A stretch of DNA of 64,000 nt from the NCBI RefSeq assembly GCF_005083105.1, contig NZ_CP034885.1, positions 226,449-290,448 of the forward strand, written 5' to 3'. The notes below the pieces were generated by a model. The model was not told the DNA's origin. It saw only the letters and a program-made list of their open reading frames with translations, and made no database searches. Position 1 is the stretch's first letter; each line of letters opens with the position of its first letter. The position numbers were made by a program, and so were the translations under genes. The stretch is from Buchnera aphidicola (Aphis nerii) (lineage in GTDB: Bacteria; Pseudomonadota; Gammaproteobacteria; Enterobacterales; Enterobacteriaceae). Below, one piece after another: positions 1-10,664 of the stretch.

Positions 1-57
1 AAAAGAATTATATTAAATATTTTATTTTTAAATATATATAATAAAATTATATTAATT

Positions 58-861
58 TTATACTGATTTAATCATAGGAATATTTCTACCATGATATATT
101 TCCCTCATTTCTTTCCATAATAAATCAACAATATATGAACGTTCTCTTTGTGATAAATCTTGAATACTAGTATTAAATAAATAATTTTGTAAATGAAATT
201 CTCTTAATAACATTCTAGTATGAAATATATTTTCTTGATATACATTTACGTCGACCATTTCATACATAGATTTAATACTGTGAGACATAAAATTTTGAAT
301 AGAGTTAATTTTATGATCAATGAAATGTTTTATTCCATTAACATCACGAGTAAATCCCCTAACACGATATTCAATCGTCACAATATCTGATTCTAGTTGG
401 TTTATAAGATAATTTAATGCGTTAAGTGGAGATATTATTCCACATGTTGAAACCTCAATATCTGCACGAAAGGTACAAATACCACTTTGAGGATGACTTT
501 CCGGATATGTGTGGACACAAATATGACTCTTATCTAGATGCGCTAGCACAGAAGATGAAATAATGTTTTTGTTTTTTTTAATCTTTGCTGTATCTAAATT
601 TATTGGTTCCTCACATACTAATATAGTTACACTTGCTCCCTGTGGATCATAATCTTGATGAAATATGTTTAAAACATTAGCACCAATAATTGAACATGTT
701 TTTTTTAATATCTTTTTCAATCGAACAGCATTATATTGTTCATCAATATATGCAATATAGCTGTTTCTTGAATTATTAGTATTTGCATAACAAATATCAT
801 AGATACAAAAACTTAGGCTTTTAGTTAGATTATTAAAGCCATATAATTTTAGTTTTTGCAA
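58..861 (-). CDS. speD: S-adenosylmethionine decarboxylase proenzyme
   Basis: Decarboxylates S-adenosylmethionine to give the aminopropyl donor for spermidine; cytoplasmic. The 267 residues match the E. coli enzyme (264). The proenzyme self-cleavage site is present as K111-S112 in [13 protein letters not shown], where Ser112 becomes the pyruvoyl group, and Cys140 in EVSTCG is the conserved catalytic acid; both have the E. coli numbering. The gene starts 27 bp after the speE stop, with a strong AGGAG ribosome site upstream of the ATG, so the two form the usual speE-speD operon. No odd residues seen. Confidence 0.97.
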   Translation of the reverse strand: MQKLKLYGFNNLTKSLSFCIYDICYANTNNSRNSYIAYIDEQYNAVRLKKILKKTCSIIGANVLNIFHQDYDPQGASVTILVCEEPINLDTAKIKKNKNIISSSVLAHLDKSHICVHTYPESHPQSGICTFRADIEVSTCGIISPLNALNYLINQLESDIVTIEYRVRGFTRDVNGIKHFIDHKINSIQNFMSHSIKSMYEMVDVNVYQENIFHTRMLLREFHLQNYLFNTSIQDLSQRERSYIVDLLWKEMREIYHGRNIPMIKSV

Positions 862-888
862 TTTAATTACTCTCCTATGAAAGGATTT

Positions 889-1749
889 CTAACTTTTATC
901 TAATGTATTAATTATATATTGAGGCAAATAAAAACTGCTTATATGTATTTGAGGATTATAGTAGTTAAAAATTAATTTGGTTTTTTTTATACGGGATTTT
1001 AATTTTTTAAGATCAATTAAACGTAACTCTATATTATCAGATCCCCATGCAAACATCATTGTTCCTCCATAATACGTAGGAATTGTCGCTTGGTAAAAAG
1101 TAGTATCGTGAAAATATTTTGTTAAATTTTTATAAGTTGAAATAATCTCATTTTTTTGAAAAAAAGAAGTTCCGTTTTGTGCTACAAAAATTCCATTTTT
1201 TTTAAGATTTTTTTGGCAATTTAAATAAAAATCTGAAAAAAACAAACTTTTCCCAGACCCTACTGGATCAGTACAATCGGATATAATTAGATCAAATTTT
1301 TTGTTTGTATTCTTAATAAAATTGAGTCCATCATCAATAATTAATTGTAAACGAGAGTCATCATATGCACCATTGCTATGACTTGGAAAATATTTTTTAC
1401 ATAAATTAATAATACTCATGTCAATTTCTACCATCGTGATATTATTGACGTTTTTATGTTTGCATATTTCCCTTAATACGCCTCCATCACCCCCACCTAT
1501 TATCAATACATCTTTTATAAATCCATGAGAAAAAATAGGTACATGAGTTAACATTTCATGATATATAAATTCATCTTTTTCTGTAGTCTGAACAATGTCA
1601 TCTATTGTCATTATTTTACCCATGACTGTATTATAAAAGATCTTAATATCATGGTATTTGTTTTTTTCTTTATATAACATTTTATCAATTAAAAAATATT
1701 GTCCAATATGACGATGAAGTTTTTCATGCCATATTTTTTTATCAATCAT
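889..1749 (-). CDS. speE: Spermidine synthase
   Basis: Transfers the aminopropyl group of decarboxylated SAM to putrescine, giving spermidine and methylthioadenosine. The 286 residues compare with 288 in E. coli. The decarboxylated-SAM binding motif GGGDGG is at residues 85-90, and the catalytic stretch SDCTDPVG at 157-164 includes D158 and D161. An AAGGG ribosome site lies about 9 nt before the ATG. It is the first gene of the speED unit; the 198 bp upstream hold no promoter I would defend. The by-product would be cleared by Mtn, encoded just upstream on the same strand. Confidence 0.97.
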   Translation of the reverse strand: MIDKKIWHEKLHRHIGQYFLIDKMLYKEKNKYHDIKIFYNTVMGKIMTIDDIVQTTEKDEFIYHEMLTHVPIFSHGFIKDVLIIGGGDGGVLREICKHKNVNNITMVEIDMSIINLCKKYFPSHSNGAYDDSRLQLIIDDGLNFIKNTNKKFDLIISDCTDPVGSGKSLFFSDFYLNCQKNLKKNGIFVAQNGTSFFQKNEIISTYKNLTKYFHDTTFYQATIPTYYGGTMMFAWGSDNIELRLIDLKKLKSRIKKTKLIFNYYNPQIHISSFYLPQYIINTLDKS

Positions 1750-1947
1750 GGTTTTTTTTACCCTTAAATATATTAATAATAAATTATTTAGTAATTAATT
1801 TTAGGTGTAATGAAATAATAGAGTTTATTTTTAGATTTTTTTAAAGAAGGATAATGATTTTTTTAAATAATATATGCTTAATAAATATTTAAAAATATTT
1901 TAATTTATTTAAGATTATCAAAAATATTATTATAATACTATTATTTA

Positions 1948-2661
1948 TTAATTAAATTTACAAAATTTTATGTTTTCTAATATTAACTTAACTAATTTAA
2001 AAGATTGTAGTGATGCAATAGATATATTTTTTTTGAAATTTATTGTGGCTTTTTTATCAGATAAATCAGATATTGATTTTACAACAATTAATGGTATATG
2101 AAATTGATAACAAACTTGTGCTATTGCAGTAGATTCCATTTCTACTCCAATTGCATTTGAAAATTGAGATTTTAATTGATTAGCTAATTGTTTTCCGTTT
2201 ATAAATGAATCTCCAGTAATAATTAATCCTGTAGTAAATTTAAATTTAAATTTCATGGAAGTGCTTATAGTAAAATCATATACGTTTTTATTAATTTTAA
2301 ATTTTTTTGGATATTGAGGAACTTGTCCCATAGAATATCCGAAATTTATTAAATTTACGTCATAATAACATAAATAATTGGGAATTATAATATTTCCTAT
2401 TTTTAATCGAGAATCTAAACTACCTGCTGAACCAGTATTAATAATAATATTTGGTTTAAATGAATTAATAAGAATCATACATGCAATGCTAGCAGAAACC
2501 TTGCCAATACCCGATTTTATTAAAAAAATATTATTTTTTTTAAATTTTCCTATAAAAATTTTAAATTGTCCAATATTTTTTATTTTTTTATATTTTATAA
2601 TTTTTGTAAATTCTTTGATTTCTTGATCCAAAGCCCCAATAATTCCAATTTTTATATTCAT
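1948..2661 (-). CDS. mtn: 5'-methylthioadenosine / S-adenosylhomocysteine nucleosidase
   Basis: Hydrolyses methylthioadenosine (from spermidine synthesis) and S-adenosylhomocysteine (from methyl transfer) to adenine plus the thioribose sugar. The 237 residues match the E. coli protein (232). The three residues of the active site are recognisable: E14 (E. coli E12) in the N-terminal IGALDQE segment, E176 (E174) in GVEMEST, and D199 (D197) in SISDLSD. Two extra N-terminal residues account for the offset of two. No clear ribosome site precedes the ATG. Placement beside speED is functionally sensible, although in E. coli the gene is elsewhere. Confidence 0.96.
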   Translation of the reverse strand: MNIKIGIIGALDQEIKEFTKIIKYKKIKNIGQFKIFIGKFKKNNIFLIKSGIGKVSASIACMILINSFKPNIIINTGSAGSLDSRLKIGNIIIPNYLCYYDVNLINFGYSMGQVPQYPKKFKINKNVYDFTISTSMKFKFKFTTGLIITGDSFINGKQLANQLKSQFSNAIGVEMESTAIAQVCYQFHIPLIVVKSISDLSDKKATINFKKNISIASLQSFKLVKLILENIKFCKFN

Positions 2662-2680
2662 ATAAATTCATTTTAATTAT

Positions 2681-3025
2681 TTAAATATTAAATGATAAAC
2701 CACATCCACATGTATTTTTTGCATTTGGATTCTTAACTATAAATTTTGATCCTTCTAAATTTTCTATATAATCTATTTTGCCACCAACTAGATATTGAAA
2801 ACTAATAGGATCAACAATAATAGAAACATCTCCTTGTTTAATTAATATATCATCGTTATTTTTATGCTCGTCAAAAGTAAATTGATATTGAAAACCACTA
2901 CATCCACCACCAAGAATATAGACCCTTAATTTTAAGTTTTTATTTTTTTTATCGAAGATTAGATTTTTAATTTTTTTAATAGCAGTTTTTGTGAGTTTAA
3001 TATGATTATTAATAATATTTTTCAC
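2681..3025 (-). CDS. erpA: A-type iron-sulfur cluster carrier ErpA
   Basis: Delivers Fe-S clusters to client apoproteins, including enzymes of isoprenoid synthesis. The frame is open up to an ATG at 3085, but that adds 20 hydrophobic residues not seen in the family. I choose a GTG at 3025 because it gives exactly 114 residues, the E. coli length, and puts the three cluster-ligand cysteines at C42 (GGGCSGFQY), C106 and C108 (TCGCG), the E. coli numbers. A weak GAGA ribosome site lies about 11 nt upstream of the GTG. If the ATG were used the protein would be 134 residues. Confidence 0.92.
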   Translation of the reverse strand: MKNIINNHIKLTKTAIKKIKNLIFDKKNKNLKLRVYILGGGCSGFQYQFTFDEHKNNDDILIKQGDVSIIVDPISFQYLVGGKIDYIENLEGSKFIVKNPNAKNTCGCGLSFNI

Positions 3026-3143
3026 TTTTAAAATATTCTCAAAATATTTAGATATTATTATAAATAAGATAACATATCTTATCATAAATTAAATAATTTA
3101 AAAAAATGTATATAAATTAATTGCTATATAATTATTTATTCCT

Positions 3144-3176
3144 TGCGCCGATAGATTATTTTCTATTATTGGCGCA
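3144..3176. repeat. GC-rich hairpin downstream of ftsZ
   Basis: Arms TGCGCCGATA (3144-3153) and TATTGGCGCA (3167-3176) pair over 10 bp with one G-T pair and a 13-nt loop, in a gap that is otherwise almost pure A/T. It lies between the end of ftsZ and the start of erpA. No T run follows it on either strand, so it is not a textbook intrinsic terminator. A transcript-end or mRNA-stability structure for the division cluster is the likeliest role. Confidence 0.5.
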
Positions 3177-3265
3177 GGTAATAATTATAATAATAAAAAT
3201 ATCTCAACTAATATAAATAATTTCTATTTTACACTTAAAAGTCTTTTATTTTTACTTTTACAAAA

Positions 3266-4423
3266 TTAATCAGATCTTTTTCGAAGAAATGCAGGAATGT
3301 CTAAATACTCTGGTTCTTTGCGTTTTGTATTTTCTGTTTCTTTAATTTCATTTTTTACATGTTTCTTATCTAATGTTGTAGATGACATATTTAAATATTG
3401 ATAACGATAATCCATCAATTTTTCTTTAGAAGATTTATTTTTAGTTTGGTTAGTAGTATCTGAGTATTTTTCCATACCAATTCCAGTTGCTACGACTGTT
3501 ACTCTAAGAGTATCATTCATATCTGGATCTAATGATGTTCCTATAACAACTGTTGCGTTATCTGAAGCAAAAGATCTAATAGTATTCCCTACTGTTTCAA
3601 ATTCATCTAATTTTAAATCAAAACCAGCGGTGATATTTACTAAAACCCCCCTAGCTCCTGATAAATCTATATCTTCTAATAAAGGACTTGATATTGCTAT
3701 TTCTGCCGCTTCTTCAGCACGATTTTCTCCAGAAGATATGCCAGTACCCATCATAGCATATCCCATTTCTGCCATAACAGTACGAACATCCGCAAAATCT
3801 ACATTCATAAGACCAGGTCTAGTAATTAGTTCGGCAATACCCTGTACAGCACCTTTTAATACATTATTTGCAGCTCCAAATGCATCTAATAAAGAAATAC
3901 CTCTACTAAGTACTTTAAGTAATTTATCGTTTGGTATTGTTATTAAAGAATCGACGTATTTTGATAATTCAACAACTCCTTGATCAGCTACAATCATTCT
4001 TTTTTTACCTTCAAAATTAAAAGGTTTTGTTACTACAGCTACAGTTAAAATACCTAATTCTTTTGCTATTTCTGCTACGACTGGTGCTGCTCCAGTCCCA
4101 GTTCCACCGCCCATTCCAGCAGCTATAAACACCATATCAGAACCATCTAATGCTGATTTTAATAATTCTTTATCTTCTTCTGCTGAGTTTCTTCCAATTT
4201 CTGGATTTGCACCGGCTCCTAGTCCTTTAGTAATATTATTTCCTATTTGAATAGTTTGACCTACTTCTATTTTTCTTAAAGCTTGTGCATCAGTGTTAAT
4301 GGCAAAAAATTCAACTCCTTCAATACGTTCTCTTACCATGTATTCCACAGCATTTCCACCACCCCCACCAACACCTACTACTTTAATTATTGCATTATTA
4401 CTTAATTCTACAGGCTCAAACAT
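3266..4423 (-). CDS. ftsZ: Cell division protein FtsZ
   Basis: Tubulin-like GTPase that polymerises into the Z ring at midcell. The 385 residues match E. coli (383). Visible are the N-terminal [10 protein letters not shown] loop (18-26), the tubulin signature GGGTGTG at 105-111, and the T7-loop segment [11 protein letters not shown] (about 204-214) that completes the GTPase site of the next subunit. The conserved C-terminal peptide [13 protein letters not shown], which docks on FtsA, is intact. It is the last gene of the dcw cluster, 49 bp after ftsA. The lpxC gene that follows in E. coli is missing here. Confidence 0.99.
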   Translation of the reverse strand: MFEPVELSNNAIIKVVGVGGGGGNAVEYMVRERIEGVEFFAINTDAQALRKIEVGQTIQIGNNITKGLGAGANPEIGRNSAEEDKELLKSALDGSDMVFIAAGMGGGTGTGAAPVVAEIAKELGILTVAVVTKPFNFEGKKRMIVADQGVVELSKYVDSLITIPNDKLLKVLSRGISLLDAFGAANNVLKGAVQGIAELITRPGLMNVDFADVRTVMAEMGYAMMGTGISSGENRAEEAAEIAISSPLLEDIDLSGARGVLVNITAGFDLKLDEFETVGNTIRSFASDNATVVIGTSLDPDMNDTLRVTVVATGIGMEKYSDTTNQTKNKSSKEKLMDYRYQYLNMSSTTLDKKHVKNEIKETENTKRKEPEYLDIPAFLRKRSD

Positions 4424-4472
4424 AATTTAATTCCATTATCTATCTTAAATTTTAAAGACGTTTAAAATTAGT

Positions 4473-5714
4473 TTAAAATTCTTTTTTAAACCAATTATTA
4501 ATTTGTTTAAACCATTTTTCAATAAAAGAACTTTCTTTTTTCATATTTTTAGATTTTAAGTAAAATTCTTTTCCATAGTGTAATAATCCCACTACTGTTG
4601 AATAATGTGGTTCAGTTATATTTTCTATTAATCCTGAAATATTTATAGGCTTAGCAATACGAATTTTATTTTGAAAAACTTTTTCTGCATATTTTTTTAT
4701 TAATGGAATAGTTGAAGCACCTCCTGTTAATACTATACCACTTGATAATTGATATTTTCTACCTTCTTTGTAAAGTTTATTTTGTATATAAAGAATTCTA
4801 TGATGAATTAAAGTTAATAATTCATTATACCTTGATTCAATTACTTCTGATACGGTATCTAGTTCTAGATTTTTAAATAGATTTTGATATTTTTCAGGAA
4901 ATTGAATATCATCAGATAATTCTGAAGAGACATAATTTTGTTTTATAATTTCTGAATCAGAATAAGAAGTTCTAAATGCATATGAAATATCTTTAGTTAC
5001 AATATTTCCTGCATATGGAATGACTTGACTGTCTTCTATAAATCCATCAATATATGTAGTAAAATCTATTGTCCCCCCACCTATATCAATCATACAGACA
5101 CCTAGTTTACATTCTTCTTCACTTAATACCGCTTTACTAGATGCAAGACCTGAAAAAATTATTTGATCAACTTTTATATTGCATGTTTCTACTGCTTTAA
5201 TTATATTTTTAGCTATATTTTCATGACAAGTAATTAAATGTACTCTTACTTGCATTCTCGTACCTGATAAACCTATTGGATTTTTTATTCCAGATTGTTG
5301 ATCAATTGAATATTCTTGAGGAATTACATGTATTATATGATGTTCATTAAGTATTTTAACTGATTTTGCAGTATGTATTACGTTTTCTATGTCTTCTTTT
5401 GTAACTTCATCTTCAGAAATAGGAACCATTCCTATTTCATTTTGACAATTAACATATTTACTAGATAAAGATAAATATACTGAAGTAATATTACAATTAG
5501 CCATAATTTCAGCTTGATAAATAGATTCCTGTATACATGAAACAACTGCATCTAAATTGTTAATTCTACCTTTATCTATTCCTTTTGACTTACATATTCC
5601 AATACCGATTATTTTTATTGTATTATCTATTAAAATTTCACCTACTAATGTTACTACTTTAGTAGTTCCTACTTCTAGTCCTACTACCAATTTTTTATTT
5701 GTTGATATAATCAT
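4473..5714 (-). CDS. ftsA: Cell division protein FtsA
   Basis: Actin-like ATPase that tethers FtsZ to the inner membrane and recruits later division proteins. The 413 residues match E. coli (420). It starts with the nucleotide-binding segment VVGLEVGTTKV and has a second phosphate loop, CMIDIGGGTIDFT. It ends in an amphipathic helix of alternating aromatic and basic residues (WFKQINNWFKKEF), the membrane anchor. It sits directly upstream of ftsZ on the same strand. With ftsQ missing upstream, FtsA is the only early Z-ring partner encoded in this window. Confidence 0.98.
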   Translation of the reverse strand: MIISTNKKLVVGLEVGTTKVVTLVGEILIDNTIKIIGIGICKSKGIDKGRINNLDAVVSCIQESIYQAEIMANCNITSVYLSLSSKYVNCQNEIGMVPISEDEVTKEDIENVIHTAKSVKILNEHHIIHVIPQEYSIDQQSGIKNPIGLSGTRMQVRVHLITCHENIAKNIIKAVETCNIKVDQIIFSGLASSKAVLSEEECKLGVCMIDIGGGTIDFTTYIDGFIEDSQVIPYAGNIVTKDISYAFRTSYSDSEIIKQNYVSSELSDDIQFPEKYQNLFKNLELDTVSEVIESRYNELLTLIHHRILYIQNKLYKEGRKYQLSSGIVLTGGASTIPLIKKYAEKVFQNKIRIAKPINISGLIENITEPHYSTVVGLLHYGKEFYLKSKNMKKESSFIEKWFKQINNWFKKEF

Positions 5715-6029
5715 TATTTCTTAGCCTATACTATATTTTTTTAAATTATGCCTTGTATTATAAATCAGAATTTCTGATATTTTATATTATAGTTGTTTGA
5801 CATCAACAATGTTTTAAAATTGTTTATTTAGACAGAAATAAGTTTTTAAAAATCTAAGTTTTTGTTTACAAAGTATATGATAATATTAATTATAAAAAAT
5901 TAAATTCATTAAATAACATTTTTAATTTTTTATTTTAAACTAAAAAAATATGTTTATATTTAACAAATCTATCAAATAATAACAAATCTTTTATTTTTTA
6001 ATATTTAAATCTTTTAAATATATTTTTTG
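5715..6029. other. Non-coding gap at the ftsQ position
   Basis: This gap lies between ddlB and ftsA, exactly where ftsQ sits in E. coli. I see no open frame of useful length on either strand and no recognisable FtsQ segment. It is very A/T-rich with many T runs. The only structure noted is the short palindrome at 5764-5778. It is probably the eroded remains of ftsQ, now serving as upstream region for ftsA-ftsZ. Confidence 0.6.
5764..5778. repeat. 15-nt perfect palindrome upstream of ftsA
   Basis: ATCAGAA-T-TTCTGAT is a perfect 7+1+7 dyad, 50 bp before the ftsA start. On the minus strand a TATAAT hexamer lies on each side of it. It could be an operator or a small hairpin, but palindromes arise easily in such A/T-rich DNA. 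Confidence 0.3.
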
Positions 6030-6965
6030 TTAAATATTTGGTGTAATAGTTTTATTTAAAATTTTTAGTACTAATTTATCAAATGATATACCTATAGCAT
6101 TTGCAGATATTGGAAGTAAACTACGATGTGTCATACCTGGAATGGTATTTACTTCTAGCAACCAAAATTTATTATTATTATCTAATATTACATCAATTCT
6201 ACCACATCCATTACATCCTAACGTATTCCAAGCTCGCTTTATTATTTTTTTTAATTTTTTTTCTTGATTTAAATTTAATCCGCTTGGACATAAATATTTA
6301 GTAGAAGATGATTGATATTTTGAAATATAATCATAAAAATTATTTTTTGTAATAATTTGGATAGAAGGTAATATTTGCGTATCAAGAATGGAAACTGTAT
6401 ATTCTTTTCCTATAACAAATTTTTCCAATAAAATAGTATTACTATAATTAAATGCTTTTTCAATTGCATTTTTTAGCTGATCTTTAAAATGAACTAATGT
6501 AATACCTATACTTGATCCTTGATTATTTGGTTTTACTACAATTGGATATGGTAGTTTTTTAAAATTTTCTTTTATTAAAAAATTATTTATACCTTTTAAA
6601 ACATCTTTTTTTTGAATATATATATCAGGTAATACAGGTAGATTATCAGATTTCCATAATAGTTTTGTTCTTTTTTTGTCTAAAGCAATTGAAGATGCCA
6701 TAATTCCACTACCAGTATAAGGAATATTTAAATATTCCAATACTCCTTGAATACTACCATCTTCACCTCCTTTTCCATGCAGTGCAATATATGCTAAATC
6801 AAATCCTTGTTTTTTTAATTGCATAATAGGGAAATCACGTGTATCAAATGAATATGCGTTAATTCCAGAGCGAATTAAACTCTTTAACACTGCATTTCCT
6901 GATATTATTGATATTTCTCGTTCTGAAGAATTACCACCTAAGAGTACTGCTACTTTTTTTTTCAT
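6030..6965 (-). CDS. ddlB: D-alanine--D-alanine ligase B
   Basis: ATP-grasp ligase making the D-Ala-D-Ala dipeptide for peptidoglycan stem peptides; cytoplasmic. The 311 residues compare with 306 in E. coli. The N-terminal substrate loop [12 protein letters not shown], the central [13 protein letters not shown] segment and the C-terminal metal-binding stretch [15 protein letters not shown] are intact. Its ATG overlaps the murC stop as ATGA (6962-6965), so translation is probably coupled. The product feeds MurF, encoded upstream in the same cluster. The next gene in E. coli, ftsQ, is absent. Confidence 0.98.
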   Translation of the reverse strand: MKKKVAVLLGGNSSEREISIISGNAVLKSLIRSGINAYSFDTRDFPIMQLKKQGFDLAYIALHGKGGEDGSIQGVLEYLNIPYTGSGIMASSIALDKKRTKLLWKSDNLPVLPDIYIQKKDVLKGINNFLIKENFKKLPYPIVVKPNNQGSSIGITLVHFKDQLKNAIEKAFNYSNTILLEKFVIGKEYTVSILDTQILPSIQIITKNNFYDYISKYQSSSTKYLCPSGLNLNQEKKLKKIIKRAWNTLGCNGCGRIDVILDNNNKFWLLEVNTIPGMTHRSLLPISANAIGISFDKLVLKILNKTITPNI

Positions 6966-8412
6966 ATTGTCACTTTTGTGTTTTTTTGAATAAAAATTTC
7001 ACTAGCTATTTTATCTATATTTCCAGCACCTTGTATTAAAATAATATCATCTCCAGTGAGATAAGAAATAATAGAATTTAATATTAATTTATCATTTTTA
7101 ATAAAAATTACATTCATATTTTTTGTTTTTTTTAAATCGTTATATATTGATTTACTGTCTGCTCCATTAATTATGTTTTCATTTGCAGAATAAACATTTA
7201 AAATTACTAATGTATCTACTTTAGATAAAATTTTAATAAATTCATTATATAAGTTATATGTTCTTGTATATCGATGAGGTTGAAATATCATTATTATTTT
7301 TTTTTCAGGCCAACTTGTTCTTATTGTTTTAATATTTTCGTCTAGCTCAGTTGGATGATGACCATAATCATCAATTAACATAATATTTTTTTTTAAAGTT
7401 TTGTTTGTTTTTATTGATATTTTTCCAAGATATTCGAATCTTCTACAGGTACCTTGAAAATTTTTTAATGATTTAAGAATTCTTTGATCAGGTATTTTTT
7501 CTTTAGTTGCTAGTGCTACTGCAGCTGCTGCATTTAAAGCATTATGTTTACCAGGCATTTTCAAATGAATATTTAAATTTAATTGATTTTTTCGAATTAA
7601 AGTAAAGTTTGAAATAAAATTATTTTGCTGATAATGACGAATTTGAACTTCAGCAGTATTACTGAATCCGTATGTAATAATCTTACATTTTATTTCTGGA
7701 ATGATTTCTTGTATAGCAGGATTATCTATACATAATATAACCGTACTATTTGATGGAATTATATTTATAAATGTTAAAAATGATTTTTTTAATAAACTAA
7801 AATCATTATTATAATTATTCACATGATCAGATTCAATATTAGTTACAACAATGATTTTTGGAGTTAAATAAAGAAATGAACGATCACTTTCATCTGCTTC
7901 TGCAATAAAGTAATCGGAATGTCCTAATTTAGAATAAGAATTAATTGATTTTATTAAACCGCCATTAATAATAGTAGGATCCAACTTGTTTTCATTGAAT
8001 ATATCAAAAATCATTGAAGTTGTAGTGGTTTTACCATGTGTTCCAGAAATAGCTATTCCAAACTTAAATTGCATTAATATTTGTAACATTTCTGCTCTTA
8101 ATAATATAGGAATATTTTTTTTTTTGCTTCTATAATTTCTGGGTTATTTAATGTAATAGCACTAGATATTACAATAAAATCAACATTTTTAATGTTTTTT
8201 TTACAATGTTTAAAATATATAATGATTCCTAATTCTGTTAGTTTTTGTGTAATAGAAGTTTCTGATATATCTGAACCAGTAATTTTACATCCTAATTGTA
8301 ATAAAATTAAAGCAATTCCATTCATTCCAGAACCTCCAATTCCTATAAAATGAATTTTATTAAATGATTTATTTTGAAAGAAATTGTTTTTTTTTATATT
8401 TTTTACGTTCAT
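6962..8412 (-). CDS. murC: UDP-N-acetylmuramate--L-alanine ligase, one frameshift in an A11 run
   Basis: Adds L-alanine to UDP-MurNAc, the first amino acid of the peptidoglycan stem. The N-terminal part (from 8412, [15 protein letters not shown]) stops at 8098. The rest, with the ATP loop GTHGKTTTT and the C-terminal ligase domain, continues in another frame and first meets an ATG at 8089. The junction is an 11-A run in the coding strand (plus-strand T run 8115-8125). One extra A would give [16 protein letters not shown], which aligns residue for residue with E. coli, and a protein of 483 residues (E. coli 491). It is either rescued by slippage, decaying, or a sequencing undercall. Confidence 0.93.
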
Positions 8413-8424
8413 TTTTTTATATAT

Positions 8425-9501
8425 TTAATTATTGAGAATTTGTTTTTCAGTAATGTTATTAATTATTTTAAAGATTTTTTTTGTAGAATCTTTAACTCTT
8501 AGAGAAAAAGCTTTTTTTGCCATTATGAATAGTTTATATCTATCTAAAGAATTTAGTATTTTCACTACATTTTCTATATTAAATTTAGATTGATCAATAA
8601 TTTTTGCAGCACCATTTTTTTTTAAATCTTGTGCATTTAGTAATTGTTGTTGATCTTTATGTGGGTATGGTATTAAAATTGAACCTAGTCCTACACTACT
8701 TATTTCACTTACAGTTAACGCACCAGAACGAGATATAACCAGGTCAGCCCATTCATATGCAGAAGCTATATTTTCAATAAAATCATCAATTATATGTTGA
8801 TGTAATCCATATTTTTGATATTTTTTTTGTGTTTTTTCTAGTTCTTTTTTTCCTGTTTGATGCCAAATAATAACTTTTGATTTTAAAAATAATGGTATTT
8901 TAGGTAAAATACTGTTAAAAATAGATGCACCTTGACTTCCGCCTATAATTAATATTCGTAAAGGACCAGATCTATTTTTAAAACGATTAATAGGGGGTTT
9001 AATTTGTATAATGTTTTCACGTATAGGATTTCCTACAACTTCAGCATTTTTTAATGCGCCTGAAAATGCTTGCATGTTTTTTGTAGATATTTTAGAAAGT
9101 ATTCGATTCGTAATACCTGGAATTTTATTTTGTTCATGTAGAATAAAAGGAATCTTTGAAGACCAAGCTGCTAAACAACCAGGGCCAGAGACATAGCCCC
9201 CCATACCTAATATAATATTTGGAAAATAATTATTTATAATTTTTTTTACTTTTAAATATGATTTTAATATATATATTGGAGAATAAATTAAGTTTTTTAA
9301 ATTAGTATTTCGTAATCCATTAATCTGTATAAAATGAATTTTAATATTATTTTTAGGAACAACTTCGGATTCTATTTTATTTTTTGTTCCTATCCAATTT
9401 ACTTCCCATCCATGTTTAATTAAATAATTTGCTATAGTAATACCAGGAAAAACATGTCCACCACTACCTCCTGCTATAATTATAATTTTTTTAGAATGCA
9501 T
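8425..9501 (-). CDS. murG: UDP-GlcNAc--undecaprenyl-PP-MurNAc-pentapeptide GlcNAc transferase
   Basis: Converts lipid I to lipid II at the inner face of the cytoplasmic membrane. The 358 residues match E. coli (355). The N-terminal acceptor loop IIAGGSGGHVFPG, the HEQNKIPGITNRI segment and the C-terminal donor-site segments GGSQGA and SRSGALTVSE are present. Its ATG directly follows the ftsW stop (TAAATG) and murC starts 12 bp later, so it is embedded in the operon. No defects seen. Confidence 0.98.
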   Translation of the reverse strand: MHSKKIIIIAGGSGGHVFPGITIANYLIKHGWEVNWIGTKNKIESEVVPKNNIKIHFIQINGLRNTNLKNLIYSPIYILKSYLKVKKIINNYFPNIILGMGGYVSGPGCLAAWSSKIPFILHEQNKIPGITNRILSKISTKNMQAFSGALKNAEVVGNPIRENIIQIKPPINRFKNRSGPLRILIIGGSQGASIFNSILPKIPLFLKSKVIIWHQTGKKELEKTQKKYQKYGLHQHIIDDFIENIASAYEWADLVISRSGALTVSEISSVGLGSILIPYPHKDQQQLLNAQDLKKNGAAKIIDQSKFNIENVVKILNSLDRYKLFIMAKKAFSLRVKDSTKKIFKIINNITEKQILNN

Positions 9502-10664
9502 TTAATTTTCCTTAGGAAGTGCTTGATTTTTACTTAATCTTGATTCGAAATCAATTCTTAATAAAATGCAAATAGCTATTAAATTAATAATTAAACTTGA
9601 ACCTCCATAACTAATTAAAGGTAAAGTTAATCCCTTAGTTGGTAATATTCCAGTTACAGCCCCAATGTTAATTAATGTCTGAAAGCTAAACCATAAACCA
9701 ATTGAACAAGCTAAAAAACCCGAAAAAAGTTGTTTTTTTTCAAGAGATTTTTGTCCAATATGCATAGCTCGAAAAGAAATAATAAAAATAGTTAATAATA
9801 TTAAAAAACAACCTATATATCCTAGTTCTTCTCCAATAATAGAAAAAATAAAATCACTGTGAGCTTCTGGTAAATAATTTAGTTTTTGTATTGAATTCCC
9901 TAAACCTTGTCCCAAAAAATGGCCTCTTCCTAATGCTATCAATGATTGTGTCAATTGATAGCCATTGCCAAATGGATCTTTCCAAGGATTCCAAAATGAT
10001 AATATTCTATTAATGCGATATGGTTTAGTTAATATTAAAAATATTATTAATAGTACAACTAAACCAATAATTGAAAAAAATTGTTTTATTTTTGCCCCAG
10101 AAAGAAATAAAATAGATAAAGATGTAAGAAACAAAACTATCACTGTTCCTAAATCTGGTTCTGCTAACAAAAAAATTGATTCCATGGCAATAACACTCAT
10201 GGGTTTTAAAAATCCCCAAAAATTATTGTGTACTTCTTTAATTTTTCTTGAAAGATAGTTAGAAATATAGAGAAAAGAAGAAATCTTAGATATTTCAGCA
10301 GGTTGTATATGTAATATACCTATACTTATCCATCGATAAGATCCATGTACGGACTTTCCTACTAATAATACAATAACAAGTAAAATAGTTGAAATTATAA
10401 TGATAATATTACTATATTCTTTCCAAGAAGTAATAGGTATTCTTAAAAAAACAAAAGATAATAAAAATATTAAAATAAAATAAAATATTTCTCTTTTTAC
10501 AAAAAAAAAGGGATCTTTATACAAGTTTTGTCCTATAGGTATAGATGTAGATATTACCATTATTAATCCAGTAATACATAAAGCTAAAGTTAACCATACT
10601 AGCAATCGATCATATAATATAATATATTTTTCTGTATTTTTTTTTATTTTTTTTTTAAAAACAT
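9502..10664 (-). CDS. ftsW: Division-specific peptidoglycan polymerase FtsW, hidden frameshift near the start
   Basis: SEDS-family membrane glycosyltransferase that polymerises lipid II at the septum with FtsI. About ten hydrophobic segments are visible, and family signatures such as [13 protein letters not shown] [27 protein letters not shown] and [10 protein letters not shown] are intact. The frame has no in-frame ATG; its first usual alternative start is a TTG at 10605, inside the first conserved block. An ATG at 10664 overlaps the murD stop (TAATG) and has AAAGGA 9 nt upstream, but runs into TAA after six codons. One extra A in the A10 run (plus-strand T run 10647-10656) joins the two, giving 387 residues (E. 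coli 414). Confidence 0.9.

Noticed and set aside
2681..3085. erpA starting at the ATG at 3085
   Set aside because: It adds 20 hydrophobic residues unlike the family; the GTG at 3025 gives the exact family length and cysteine numbering.
9502..10605. ftsW starting at the TTG at 10605
   Set aside because: It would cut into the first conserved block and lacks the strong ribosome site and stop-start overlap of the ATG at 10664.
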